This document shows positions 1 through 6,912 of a DNA stretch of 16,452 bases, one piece after another (the first letter of the stretch is position 1; each line of letters opens with the position of its first letter). The stretch covers positions 1 to 16,452 of the forward strand of contig JAEYZR010000291.1 of assembly GCA_023427945.1 (NCBI GenBank), read 5' to 3'. Made by a program: the position numbers and the translations under genes. The notes below the pieces were generated by a model. That model worked only from the letters and a program-made list of their open reading frames with translations. It ran no database searches and was not told the DNA's origin. Source of the DNA: Pseudomonadota bacterium (GTDB lineage Bacteria; Pseudomonadota; Gammaproteobacteria; Burkholderiales; Burkholderiaceae_B).

Positions 1-1124
1 CGGCCCCATCGCCAGCGGTGCCAGCAGTAACGCCTGCACCCGCACCCGCACCCGCACCCGTACCTGCGCCTGCACCCGTACCTGCGCCTGCACCAGCCCC
101 TGCGCCTGTATCGAAGTCCACGCTCGCGCCGACCCCGTCAGCGGCGCCGACGCCCGTATCCGCCGCGACGCCCATCCCTACGTCGGCACCAGCACCCGCC
201 GCCGCCCCTAAAAAGGCCTCCTGGCTGGCGCGTCTGAAACAGGGGCTCTCACGCACCGGGCAGTCCATCGGCGCGCTGTTCGTGGATGTGCCGGTCGATG
301 AGAACTTCTTTGAAGAGCTCGAATCGGCCCTGATCATGGCCGATGCCGGGGTCGAGGCGACTCACACGCTGATCACCGCGCTGCGCGAACGTGTGCGCAA
401 GGAGCGGATCGAGGATGCCGCACGCGTCAAGAAGGTGTTGCGTGAAATCCTGGCTGACCATCTGCGTCCGCTGGAAAAGAAATTCGACACCCAGCGCGCC
501 ACGCCTTTGGTGGTCATGATCGCGGGAGTCAACGGCGCCGGCAAGACGACGTCCATAGGCAAACTTGCCCACACTTTCCAGCAGCAGGGCGCAAGTGTCT
601 TGCTGGCCGCTGGCGACACGTTCCGGGCGGCTGCGCGCGAGCAACTGGTCGAATGGGGCCGTCGCAACAATGTCACCGTGATTTCTCAGGAAGGCGGAGA
701 CCCTGCCGCCGTGGCGTTCGACTCGGTGAATGCCGGGCGCGCGCGTCAGACGAGCGTCGTCATGATCGATACGGCGGGTCGCTTGCCGACCCAGTTGCAT
801 CTCATGGAAGAGTTGAAAAAAATCCGTCGCGTGATTGGCAAAGCCGATCCCAACGCACCCCACGAAGTCTTGCTGGTGGTCGACGGCAATACAGGTCAGA
901 ACGCCATTGCGCAGATCCGCGCATTCGATGCCGCCATCAATCTCACCGGGCTGGTCGTCACCAAGCTCGACGGTACTGCGAAGGGCGGCACGCTGGCCGC
1001 TGTGGCAGCCGGGAGCCAGGGTGTACGCCCGGTTCCAGTCTACTGGATTGGTGTGGGCGAGGGCATGCAGGATCTGCAGCCCTTCGTGGCCGATGAGTTC
1101 GCCCAGGCACTGCTTGGCGATTGA
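1..1124 (+). CDS. ftsY: Signal recognition particle receptor FtsY (5' end outside window)
   Basis: SRP-receptor GTPase that docks SRP-ribosome complexes at the inner membrane and, with Ffh, hands nascent membrane proteins to SecYEG. The frame is open to the left edge, so the N-terminus is missing; a GTG at 18 is the first in-window start-like codon but probably not the real start. Numbering from that GTG: residues 6-65 are a Pro/Ala/Val-rich low-complexity linker, about 68-150 the helical N domain, 160-368 the NG GTPase. Visible motifs are the P-loop GVNGAGKT (170-177), GDTFRAAAREQL (199-210), DTAGR (251-255), TKLDGTAKGG (315-324) and GVGE (345-348). The C-terminus ends at the expected family position. 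The linker replaces or follows the acidic A region seen in other FtsY proteins. The next gene is convergent. The NG core is diagnostic, so the identification is secure. Confidence 0.97.
   Translation, partial: APSPAVPAVTPAPAPAPAPVPAPAPVPAPAPAPAPVSKSTLAPTPSAAPTPVSAATPIPTSAPAPAAAPKKASWLARLKQGLSRTGQSIGALFVDVPVDENFFEELESALIMADAGVEATHTLITALRERVRKERIEDAARVKKVLREILADHLRPLEKKFDTQRATPLVVMIAGVNGAGKTTSIGKLAHTFQQQGASVLLAAGDTFRAAAREQLVEWGRRNNVTVISQEGGDPAAVAFDSVNAGRARQTSVVMIDTAGRLPTQLHLMEELKKIRRVIGKADPNAPHEVLLVVDGNTGQNAIAQIRAFDAAINLTGLVVTKLDGTAKGGTLAAVAAGSQGVRPVPVYWIGVGEGMQDLQPFVADEFAQALLGD
33..110 (+). repeat. Hexanucleotide-type repeat encoding the FtsY Pro-Ala linker
   Basis: The codons for alternating Pro and Ala/Val form a degenerate 6-bp tandem tract (GCACCC / GCGCCT variants). 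Inside it, an 18-bp unit (CCCGTACCTGCGCCTGCA) occurs twice back to back at 57-74 and 75-92 with no mismatch. The array is in frame, so gain or loss of units would change linker length without a frameshift. Confidence 0.85.
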
Positions 1125-1252
1125 CCCGACAGCCGGAAATGCTCCGGCGGATCGGCCTCTGACCCGACAGCCGGGAAATCCTCCGGCGGATCGGCGTGTT
1201 ACCCCACAGCCGTGAATGCGCCCGCAGATCGACATTTGATCCGATAGCGGCG
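1122..1252. repeat. Degenerate palindromic tandem repeat, about 3.3 units of 37-40 bp
   Basis: Units begin at 1122, 1160, 1200 and 1237 (the last is partial). Units 1 and 2 share TGACCCGACAGCCGG and CTCCGGCGGATCGGC; unit 3 is more diverged. The first unit contains the ftsY stop codon. Each of the first two units can fold: GCCGG pairs with CCGGC around a 7-8 nt loop, and the outer CCGA pairs with TCGG. The loops differ between units (AAATGCT and GAAATCCT) while the stems are identical. No function is known to me; REP-like element or mRNA 3'-end structure is an inference. Confidence 0.7.
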
Positions 1253-1271
1253 CGCAGGCAACGGCAAGTTG

Positions 1272-1296
1272 CAGGCCCTGCTGGGCGCAGGGCCTG
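1272..1296. terminator. Hairpin between convergent ftsY and CYTH-CHAD genes
   Basis: Perfect 10-bp inverted repeat CAGGCCCTGC / GCAGGGCCTG with a 5-nt loop (TGGGC), lying 10 bp from the stop codon of the minus-strand CYTH-CHAD gene and downstream of ftsY. Neither side has a strong T-run, so it is a probable bidirectional or weak terminator, or an mRNA-end stabiliser. Confidence 0.6.
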
Positions 1297-1305
1297 GTGC
1301 CTAGG

Positions 1306-3210
1306 TTATTTCCAGAAAGCCGGGGCGTCACCAAGCTCGGTCAGAGCATCCTGAGCGCGCAGCACAATACGATTCTGTTCCGCCGACAGCCAGCCCACGG
1401 CAAACCACGCCTGGTTGGTCGTGGCCGCACGCGCCAGATAATTGTCGTGCGCCACCGCCATGTCGTTGAATTCGCCCAGCAGGTCCTGCACCACGGCCAG
1501 ATGCTTGCGATAGCCACGCAGGCGAGAGGCACCCAGCAATGATTCGGCGAATCCCAGGCTGTAGCGCAACAGCTTCACTTTCTTGCGCAAGCTGTGCTTC
1601 TTCTCGATATCGATCTGGGCAAATTGTTTGCCGCGTTTGACGATCTGTTTGTGCCAGGCGTGCAGTCGGTGCGCCAACAAGGTGTCCAGGCGGACCTGTT
1701 CTGTTGCGGCACCCAGGGGGATGATGGTGGGAACGATATGCGTCGAAGGCGCTGCCCCGGCGTTTGCACCGGCCACTGCCAGCGTCTTCACCGCGCTACC
1801 CGCAGCGGAATCCTGCAGGCCATCGCCAGCACTGATCGCGCTTGTGTGAGCGGCATGCGAGTCGACAGCATTGCCCGGCTGGCTCTCGAGGGGGCTGCCA
1901 GCCTTTGCGCCATCATCCATCGCGCCAGCCCCGCTTGCGGGTGCACCTGACTGGCCTTCCCCCGTTTCACAGGATCCCTGCGCCTGGTCAGCGCCGCTGA
2001 CCGTCCACGCTGCGGCAGCCATCGTCGCCTGCGTGACGGCTATCGCCTTGGCCGCTTCAAGGGTCGGCTGAGGCGTCACGCTCCATTCGAGCAGGTCCAG
2101 CAGCAGGCCCTGGAAACCCTTGGCGCGCGCCAGCGTTGCGGAGTCGTCGCTGTCATCGACCGGATCGTCGTCGAACACGGGCATGCCTGCCGCCAGCAAC
2201 TTGGGCAGGACGGTGGCGTTGAGCACATCGCGATCGCGGTTCGACCCGAAGTTGCCGAAGAATGCCTTGATCTCTTGCTGCAGCGCCGAAGGGGGCAGCA
2301 CGGCGATGCCATCGAACAGGCTCCAGGCCGAACGCAGACGACGCACGCCAACGCGCAGCTGGTGTACGTGGTCGGGATGGCCGGCCTGATAGTTCACGGA
2401 AGCCGTGTCGACTTCAGCCAGCGCGGCAGCGTTGCGCACGATCTGGTCCAGGCACTCGGCGGTCACGGTGGCCAGGGCTTGCGCGGGCGTCTGATCGTGA
2501 TGCAGCTTCACGCCCATGATGGGACGCGGTGCCCAGAACGCGGCAATCCGAGCCGCACGTCTGCTGCGCACTTTATCGAGAGAGCGATCCGCCGGATCGG
2601 TGTCGTCGATGGGTTTGAAATCGAGATCGGCAGCCAGGCTTGCCAGCGCATCGCCGCGCTCGGACTTCGAGCGGGCATCCAGGATCAGGCCGTGCCGCTG
2701 GTGCCAGTTTCGGGCGACATCGAAAATCGCTGCAACACCGCCCGACAGCAGTTCGAATTCGATTTCGCAGATTGGCAGGCAGAAGCCGCCCGCTCGCACC
2801 TCGCCGATGTCGAACGCCAGTTCGACCGCACCCTGGCGGCTGCGGTGCTTGCGCACCACGCGGCGGACATCGGTTTCGTAGCGCAGGCCCAGTTCACCCT
2901 GGATGGCGGTCAGCGCCGCTTCCACCTCGCTGCCTGCATAGACCGACAGATCCAGGATGGGACCTGGTCGGGTGTGGTTCAGTTCGAGGCGGGAAATGGC
3001 GTCTCGACCCGGCATTTTCAGGGTCTGGACCCAGGTATCGCCTTCCAGGCGCAGACGCAGGGCGATCTTGGCGCGAGCCAGTTCGCGCCCGGGCGTATCG
3101 AAATACATAGCGTGAAGATGGATGCTGCGCGAACCGCCACGGGCCATTTCGCGTTCGACCCCGGCACGGGCCGCCGGCGGCACGTTCAACTTCACTTCCT
3201 GTTCCGACAT
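1306..3210 (-). CDS. CYTH-CHAD domain protein (triphosphatase-like, polyphosphate-associated)
   Basis: A 634-aa protein with an N-terminal CYTH triphosphate-tunnel domain (about 1-190) and a C-terminal CHAD helical domain (about 230-625). CYTH signatures: ExExK at residues 3-7 (EQEVK), RLRLEG (52-57), TLK (63-65), RLELNH (74-79) and the acidic strand CEIEFEL (148-154). CHAD signatures: HVHQLRVGVRRLRS (281-294) and HSLRKKVKLLRYSLGF (539-554), basic helices of the kind that bind polyphosphate. CYTH enzymes of this class (E. coli YgiF type) hydrolyse inorganic triphosphate, and CHAD proteins are known to associate with polyphosphate granules; the exact substrate here is inferred. Unusually, the CHAD domain is split by a low-complexity Ala/Gly/Ser-rich segment (about 404-490). 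The start has a modest AAGGG ribosome-binding site 7 nt upstream. The gap to glpD has its own promoter candidate. Confidence 0.9.
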   Translation of the reverse strand: MSEQEVKLNVPPAARAGVEREMARGGSRSIHLHAMYFDTPGRELARAKIALRLRLEGDTWVQTLKMPGRDAISRLELNHTRPGPILDLSVYAGSEVEAALTAIQGELGLRYETDVRRVVRKHRSRQGAVELAFDIGEVRAGGFCLPICEIEFELLSGGVAAIFDVARNWHQRHGLILDARSKSERGDALASLAADLDFKPIDDTDPADRSLDKVRSRRAARIAAFWAPRPIMGVKLHHDQTPAQALATVTAECLDQIVRNAAALAEVDTASVNYQAGHPDHVHQLRVGVRRLRSAWSLFDGIAVLPPSALQQEIKAFFGNFGSNRDRDVLNATVLPKLLAAGMPVFDDDPVDDSDDSATLARAKGFQGLLLDLLEWSVTPQPTLEAAKAIAVTQATMAAAAWTVSGADQAQGSCETGEGQSGAPASGAGAMDDGAKAGSPLESQPGNAVDSHAAHTSAISAGDGLQDSAAGSAVKTLAVAGANAGAAPSTHIVPTIIPLGAATEQVRLDTLLAHRLHAWHKQIVKRGKQFAQIDIEKKHSLRKKVKLLRYSLGFAESLLGASRLRGYRKHLAVVQDLLGEFNDMAVAHDNYLARAATTNQAWFAVGWLSAEQNRIVLRAQDALTELGDAPAFWK

Positions 3211-3219
3211 GTAGAGCCC

Positions 3220-3229
3220 TTGACGTCAA
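3220..3229. promoter_or_regulatory. Palindrome TTGACGTCAA in CYTH-CHAD leader
   Basis: Perfect 10-bp palindrome 9 bp upstream of the CYTH-CHAD start codon, between the candidate -10 box and the ribosome-binding site. It could be an operator, but a single 10-bp palindrome can arise by chance. Confidence 0.25.
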
Positions 3230-3241
3230 GAAAAGATAGCG

Positions 3242-3292
3242 ATCATACCTATGTCATGGCGACAGGGTGATGACATGTCATGAAATCGTCAT
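3242..3292 (-). promoter_or_regulatory. Candidate Pho-box-like promoter of the CYTH-CHAD gene
   Basis: Read on the minus strand, ATGTCAT-CACC-CTGTCGC (3276 down to 3259) gives two 7-bp half-sites with a 4-bp spacer, the 11-bp periodicity of PhoB boxes (consensus half-site CTGTCAT). A -10-like TATGAT follows at 3247-3242, with 11 bp between box and -10. There is no good -35, as expected for an activator-dependent promoter. A 12-bp perfect palindrome ATGACATGTCAT (3270-3281) overlaps the box. On the plus strand the same region also reads ATGTCAT-GAAA-TCGTCAT (3275-3292). The second half-site is imperfect, so PhoB control is an inference; another dimeric regulator recognising ATGACAT is possible. 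Confidence 0.4.
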
Positions 3293-3367
3293 GTGGCCGT
3301 CAGCCGGTCCTGCGAGTCTGGCGGCGTGTGTCGATGAAGCCGTCGTGCATGTCCTGCAGTCGTCGTG

Positions 3368-4927
3368 TCAGATCGAAATGGCCTGCTCTCGTCCGGGGGC
3401 CGGGTGGCTCCCCAGCCAGTCGGTGAGCCGTTGCGTGGTTTCGGGTCCGGCAACCAGGCCCAACCGGGTGCGTCGCCAGAGAATATCATCGGCGGTGCGT
3501 GCCCATTCGTGTTCGACCAGCCAGCGTACTTCGCACTCATACAGGCCGGCGCCAAAGTCCTGCCCCAGATCCGAGACCGACGTTGCGCCGCCCAATATGC
3601 GTTCGGCCAGTGTGCCATAGGTGTAGATGTAGCGGTGCGCGATGGCGGGCGCCAGCCACGGGAAGCGCGCGCTGAACGTGCGCTCGTAGGCCTGGGGATC
3701 GGCCTGGGGCATGTCCCCGCCGGGCAGCACCGCACGCGCCGTCCAGGCGGTGGGCTTGCGAGTGTGGGGAGCGAGTTTCTCCAGGGCATGTTCGGCCAGG
3801 CGGCGGTAGGTGGTGATCTTGCCGCCAAAAATGGACAGCAGCACCGGATCCCCCGGCTCGCCCGTGTTGACGTCGAACACGTAGTCTCGCGTGACCTCGG
3901 AGGCGTTGCCTGCCTGGTCGTCATAGAGCGGTCGCACACCCGAATACGACCAGGTGATGTCGGCCCCCGAAATGGCGGTCTTGAAGTAACCGTTCACCGT
4001 CTCGCAAAGGTACGCGATTTCTTCTTCGCTGATCTTCACCGTGGCGGGATCGCCGGTGAAGATCACATCGGTCGTGCCCACCAGGGAATACCGCTCCTGG
4101 TAGGGGATGACGAATACGATGCGCCCATCGGGATTCTGCAGAATATAGGCCCAGTCGCCCTCGTACATGCGTGGGACCGTGAAATGGCTGCCCTTGACCA
4201 GGCGCAGCTTGCTGGCAGTCTTGCCACCTTCCGCGGGTGCTGCCAGGCGCTGCAGGGCCTCGACCCAGGGGCCGGCAGCATTGACCAGCACCCGGGCTCG
4301 CGCAGTCAGGGTGGCGCCGTCTTCGGCCAGCAGGCGCACCAGCCAGTGGCCGTCCTGCTTTTCCAGGCCGACGCAGGTGGTACGGGTGAGAATGGTCGCG
4401 CCGCGCTGGCGTGCGTCCATCGCGTTCAGCACGACCAGCCGCGAGTCGTCGACCCGGGCGTCGGAGTATTCGAACCCTGTCGTGATATCGCTTTTCAGAG
4501 GTACGCCCTGGGCGGCGCTGCGCAGGGCGAGGCGACGCGAACCGGGCAGCCGTGCACTGCGCCGGGCGAGGTTGTCATACAGAAACATGCCGATCCGGAT
4601 CATCCACGCGGGGCGCAGATGGCGGTTGTGCGGCAACACGAAGCGCAAGGGATGCACGATGTGAGGCGCGTTCGAGAGCAGGACGTCGCGTTCGGACAAG
4701 GCCTCGCGCACGAGACGGAATTCGTAGTTCTCCAGGTAACGCAGGCCACCGTGGATCAGCTTGCTGCTGTTTGACGACGTGGCGCTGGCCAGATCGCTTT
4801 TCTCGCAGAGCAGCACCTTCAGGCCGCGTCCGGCGGCATCCCGGGCGATGCCTACGCCATTGATACCTCCTCCCACGATCATCAGGTCGACGTCGTAGTC
4901 GTAATGGGGTGCAGCAGAGGGTGTCAT
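3368..4927 (-). CDS. glpD: Aerobic glycerol-3-phosphate dehydrogenase
   Basis: FAD-dependent membrane-associated enzyme that oxidises sn-glycerol 3-phosphate to dihydroxyacetone phosphate and passes electrons to quinone. From the chosen ATG (4927) it is 519 aa, close to the usual ~500. The dinucleotide-binding VGGGINGVG motif is at 18-26, followed by the family signature SSKLIHGGLRYLE (54-66), a conserved IPYQERYSLVGTTD stretch (274-287), SGVRPLYDD (329-337) and FGGKITTYRRLAE (367-379) before the C-terminal DAO_C helical domain. The frame stays open upstream to 5125, but that extension is Pro-rich, runs through the divergent promoter region and resembles no GlpD, so it was rejected. It is divergent from ribB. 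No glpF, glpK or glpR lies alongside it in this window. Confidence 0.95.
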   Translation of the reverse strand: MTPSAAPHYDYDVDLMIVGGGINGVGIARDAAGRGLKVLLCEKSDLASATSSNSSKLIHGGLRYLENYEFRLVREALSERDVLLSNAPHIVHPLRFVLPHNRHLRPAWMIRIGMFLYDNLARRSARLPGSRRLALRSAAQGVPLKSDITTGFEYSDARVDDSRLVVLNAMDARQRGATILTRTTCVGLEKQDGHWLVRLLAEDGATLTARARVLVNAAGPWVEALQRLAAPAEGGKTASKLRLVKGSHFTVPRMYEGDWAYILQNPDGRIVFVIPYQERYSLVGTTDVIFTGDPATVKISEEEIAYLCETVNGYFKTAISGADITWSYSGVRPLYDDQAGNASEVTRDYVFDVNTGEPGDPVLLSIFGGKITTYRRLAEHALEKLAPHTRKPTAWTARAVLPGGDMPQADPQAYERTFSARFPWLAPAIAHRYIYTYGTLAERILGGATSVSDLGQDFGAGLYECEVRWLVEHEWARTADDILWRRTRLGLVAGPETTQRLTDWLGSHPAPGREQAISI

Positions 4928-5131
4928 GTGAGGCAGGTTTCCCGAAGGCAAGGCAAAGGCTGGTGGCCTGGGCGTGCGGGTGGACACAGGCCGATCGATG
5001 CGGCATTTTAGCGCGCCTTGGCTTGTGTATCGGCAAGGGCTTGCGGGGTACACGGAGAAGGGGCAGGGGATTAAAGGCAGGGGCGTCCAGTCGGCGGTAA
5101 ACTGTGGTTTTCCCCGCCCTTGCATCCGGCC
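4928..5131. promoter_or_regulatory. Divergent glpD / ribB intergenic region
   Basis: A 204-bp gap that must hold promoters for both directions. For glpD the best -10 is TAAAAT on the minus strand (5010-5005), with a poor -35 (TTGCCG, 20-bp spacing). For ribB a TAAACT at 5098-5103 could be a -10, giving a leader of about 25 nt. Neither is strong. The conserved blocks of an FMN riboswitch are absent apart from a chance CGGCGGTAAA. I see no clear terminator-like hairpin in the gap. Confidence 0.3.
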
Positions 5132-6292
5132 ATGTCCTCCCCCATTTCAGCGACCCTCCCCTCCGACACCGACAGTTTCGCTATTGCGCCCGTCACCGAC
5201 ATCATCGCGGAGCTGCGTGCCGGGCGGATGGTCATCCTGGTGGACGAGGAAGACCGCGAGAACGAAGGCGATCTGGTCATGGCCGCCGAGTTCGTCTCGC
5301 CGGACGACATCAATTTCATGGTGACTCACGCGCGCGGGCTGGTCTGTCTGACCCTCACCGAAGATCGCTGCAAGCAGCTCGATCTGCCCCTCATGGCCAG
5401 CCGCAACGGTACACGCTACGGCACCAACTTCACTCAGTCCATCGAAGCGGCCACTGGTGTGGAAACAGGTATTTCCGCAGCCGATCGCGCCCGTACCATC
5501 CGGGTGGCCGTGGCACGCGATGCCCGTCCGGACGACCTCGTGCAACCTGGCCACATCTTCCCGGTGCGCGCCGTGCAGGGCGGTGTCCTGGTGCGCGCCG
5601 GCCACACCGAGGCAGGATGCGACCTGACTGCGATGGCTGGGCTCACGCCGGCAGCGGTCATCTGCGAAATTCTCAAGCCGGACGGCACGATGGCGCGCCT
5701 GCCCGATCTCGCAACGTTCGCCCGCACGCACAACCTGAAAATCGGCACCATCGCCGATCTCATCCAGTATCGCAGCGAGCACGAATCGATCGTGCAGGAG
5801 ATCGGACGGCGCACGCTGACCACCCCTTGGGGCGAATTCGAGACCATTGCGTATCGCGACACGCCCACGGGCTGCGCGCATCTGGCGCTGGTGCACGGCG
5901 TGATCGATCCGGACGTTGAAACGCTGGTGCGGGTGCACGAACCTGCCTCGGTGCTCGATGTGCTGGACACCAGTGCCAGCAGCCTGCACAGCTGGGGCGT
6001 GGGCGATGCACTGCTCGCGCTCCGGCGCGCACCCGCAGGCGTGCTGGTCCTGATGAACTGCAACGCCCCGCACGACCATGTATTTGCCCAGATCGCGTCA
6101 TGGTCGGGCGTGGCCGAGCACAAAGCGGCCACCGATGCCGATCGTTATGGTTTGCGCACGTATGGCATGGGGGCACAGATCCTGCGCCAGCTCAATGTGG
6201 GCAAGATGCGATTGATGGCCAAGCCACGCAAGATGCCCAGCATGGCCGGCTTTTCCCTGACCGTTACGGGTTACGATTGCGACCCGGCCTGA
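5132..6292 (+). CDS. ribB: 3,4-dihydroxy-2-butanone-4-phosphate synthase with degenerate GTP cyclohydrolase II-like domain (RibBX type)
   Basis: First gene of the riboflavin cluster. Its N-terminal domain (about 1-222) converts ribulose 5-phosphate to 3,4-dihydroxy-2-butanone 4-phosphate. RibB signatures are DEEDRENEGDL (38-48), RNGTRYGTNFT (91-101), ETGISAADRARTI (111-123) and RAGHTEAGCDL (155-165). The C-terminal domain (about 226-386) is related to GTP cyclohydrolase II and keeps the terminal YGMGAQIL (344-351), but where active RibA has a zinc-binding cysteine cluster after the RVH motif, this protein reads RVHEPASVLDVLDTSASSLH with no cysteine. It is therefore probably not an active cyclohydrolase, and a separate ribA is expected elsewhere. 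The ATG at 5132 is preferred over a TTG at 5120; neither has a good Shine-Dalgarno. The full length is 386 aa. Confidence 0.93.
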   Translation: MSSPISATLPSDTDSFAIAPVTDIIAELRAGRMVILVDEEDRENEGDLVMAAEFVSPDDINFMVTHARGLVCLTLTEDRCKQLDLPLMASRNGTRYGTNFTQSIEAATGVETGISAADRARTIRVAVARDARPDDLVQPGHIFPVRAVQGGVLVRAGHTEAGCDLTAMAGLTPAAVICEILKPDGTMARLPDLATFARTHNLKIGTIADLIQYRSEHESIVQEIGRRTLTTPWGEFETIAYRDTPTGCAHLALVHGVIDPDVETLVRVHEPASVLDVLDTSASSLHSWGVGDALLALRRAPAGVLVLMNCNAPHDHVFAQIASWSGVAEHKAATDADRYGLRTYGMGAQILRQLNVGKMRLMAKPRKMPSMAGFSLTVTGYDCDPA

Positions 6293-6357
6293 TAACCGAT
6301 ACATACTATTCTGCATGGGGGCAGCACGCCCGCATGCTCCACTGAAAAGGCAACGCC
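6293..6357 (+). promoter_or_regulatory. ribB-ribH gap with small hairpin and ribosome-binding site
   Basis: The 65-bp gap contains a hairpin (6313-6337, stem GCATG..CATGC extended by GGGC/GCCC with one mismatch, 5-nt loop) preceded by AT-rich TACATACTATTCT, which could hold a weak internal -10. An AAAAGG (6345-6350) 8 nt before the ribH ATG is the likely ribosome-binding site. The hairpin lacks a T-run, so it is not a convincing terminator. Confidence 0.35.
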
Positions 6358-6912
6358 ATGAACCCCTATATCGTGCAACCCGATCTTGATGGCAGCGGAC
6401 TGCATATCGGCATTGTTCGTGCACGTTTCAACGAAGCGATCGGCGAGGCCGAGTTGCAGGCTTGTCTGGCCGAACTCGGCGAGCTGGGCGTAGACGAAGA
6501 AAGCATTCTTGTCGCCACGGTGCCAGGTGCCCTGGAGATCGGCCTGACCGTGGCCACGATGGCCCAGTCGGGCGAGTTCGATGCCCTGATCGCACTGGGC
6601 GCGGTGATTCGCGGTGAAACCTATCACTTCGAAGTCGTCAGCAACGAAATGGCCAGCGCCATTTCGCGCGTTTCACTGGAGACCGGCGTACCGGTGGCCA
6701 ACGGCGTGCTGACCACTGAAACCGATGAACAGGCCGTCGAGCGCGCTGGCGAGAAAGGCCGTGATTGCGCACGTGTGGCTGTCGAAATGGCGAACCTCAT
6801 CGCGGCCCTCGATCCCGAGGAAGATGACGGCGAGGACGACGACGAAGAAGAAGACGAAGACGAAGACGAAGAGGACGAAGATTTTGACGACGAATCCGAC
6901 AAACGGCGCTGA
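6358..6912 (+). CDS. ribH: 6,7-dimethyl-8-ribityllumazine synthase with acidic C-terminal tail
   Basis: Lumazine synthase, the penultimate riboflavin step, condensing the butanone phosphate made by RibB with 5-amino-6-ribitylaminouracil; members form pentamers or 60-mer capsids. Residues 1-151 are the whole catalytic fold: RFNE (23-26), VPGALE (55-60), GAVIRGETYHFEVV (81-94, with catalytic His90) and NGVLTT (115-120). Family members are usually about 155-160 aa; this one is 184 aa because residues 152-181 form a tail in which 26 of 30 residues are Asp or Glu, then KRR. The tail is encoded by an imperfect GAC/GAA trinucleotide run. The 3' end overlaps the probable nusB start. The function of the tail is unknown to me; it would project from the capsid surface. 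Confidence 0.96.
   Translation: MNPYIVQPDLDGSGLHIGIVRARFNEAIGEAELQACLAELGELGVDEESILVATVPGALEIGLTVATMAQSGEFDALIALGAVIRGETYHFEVVSNEMASAISRVSLETGVPVANGVLTTETDEQAVERAGEKGRDCARVAVEMANLIAALDPEEDDGEDDDEEEDEDEDEEDEDFDDESDKRR
6811..6900 (+). repeat. GAC/GAA/GAG trinucleotide tract encoding the RibH acidic tail
   Basis: Nearly every codon in this stretch is GAC, GAT, GAA or GAG, with runs such as GACGACGACGAAGAAGAAG. On the other strand, and in the +2 frame, it gives long Ser or Lys/Thr runs that inflate false open frames. Such tracts can change length by slippage in multiples of three. It also supplies the GAGG (6871-6874) that could act as the nusB ribosome-binding site. Confidence 0.85.

Noticed and set aside
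249..1334. Long open frame antisense to ftsY (361 codons)
   Set aside because: Mirror of a real, highly conserved gene in GC-rich DNA; no recognisable domain or ribosome-binding site.
2275..3270. Long open frame antisense to the CYTH-CHAD gene (331 codons)
   Set aside because: Shadow of the coding strand; the CYTH and CHAD motifs prove the minus strand is coding.
3365..4774. Long open frame antisense to glpD (469 codons)
   Set aside because: Shadow frame; it has no family motif, while glpD on the other strand is unmistakable.
4928..5125. N-terminal extension of 66 residues on GlpD
   Set aside because: The frame is open only because of base composition; the extra peptide is Pro-rich, unlike GlpD proteins, and would cover the promoter region shared with ribB.
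5080..5131. FMN riboswitch before ribB
   Set aside because: Only a short CGGCGGTAAA resembles the element; the other conserved blocks and pairing are missing.
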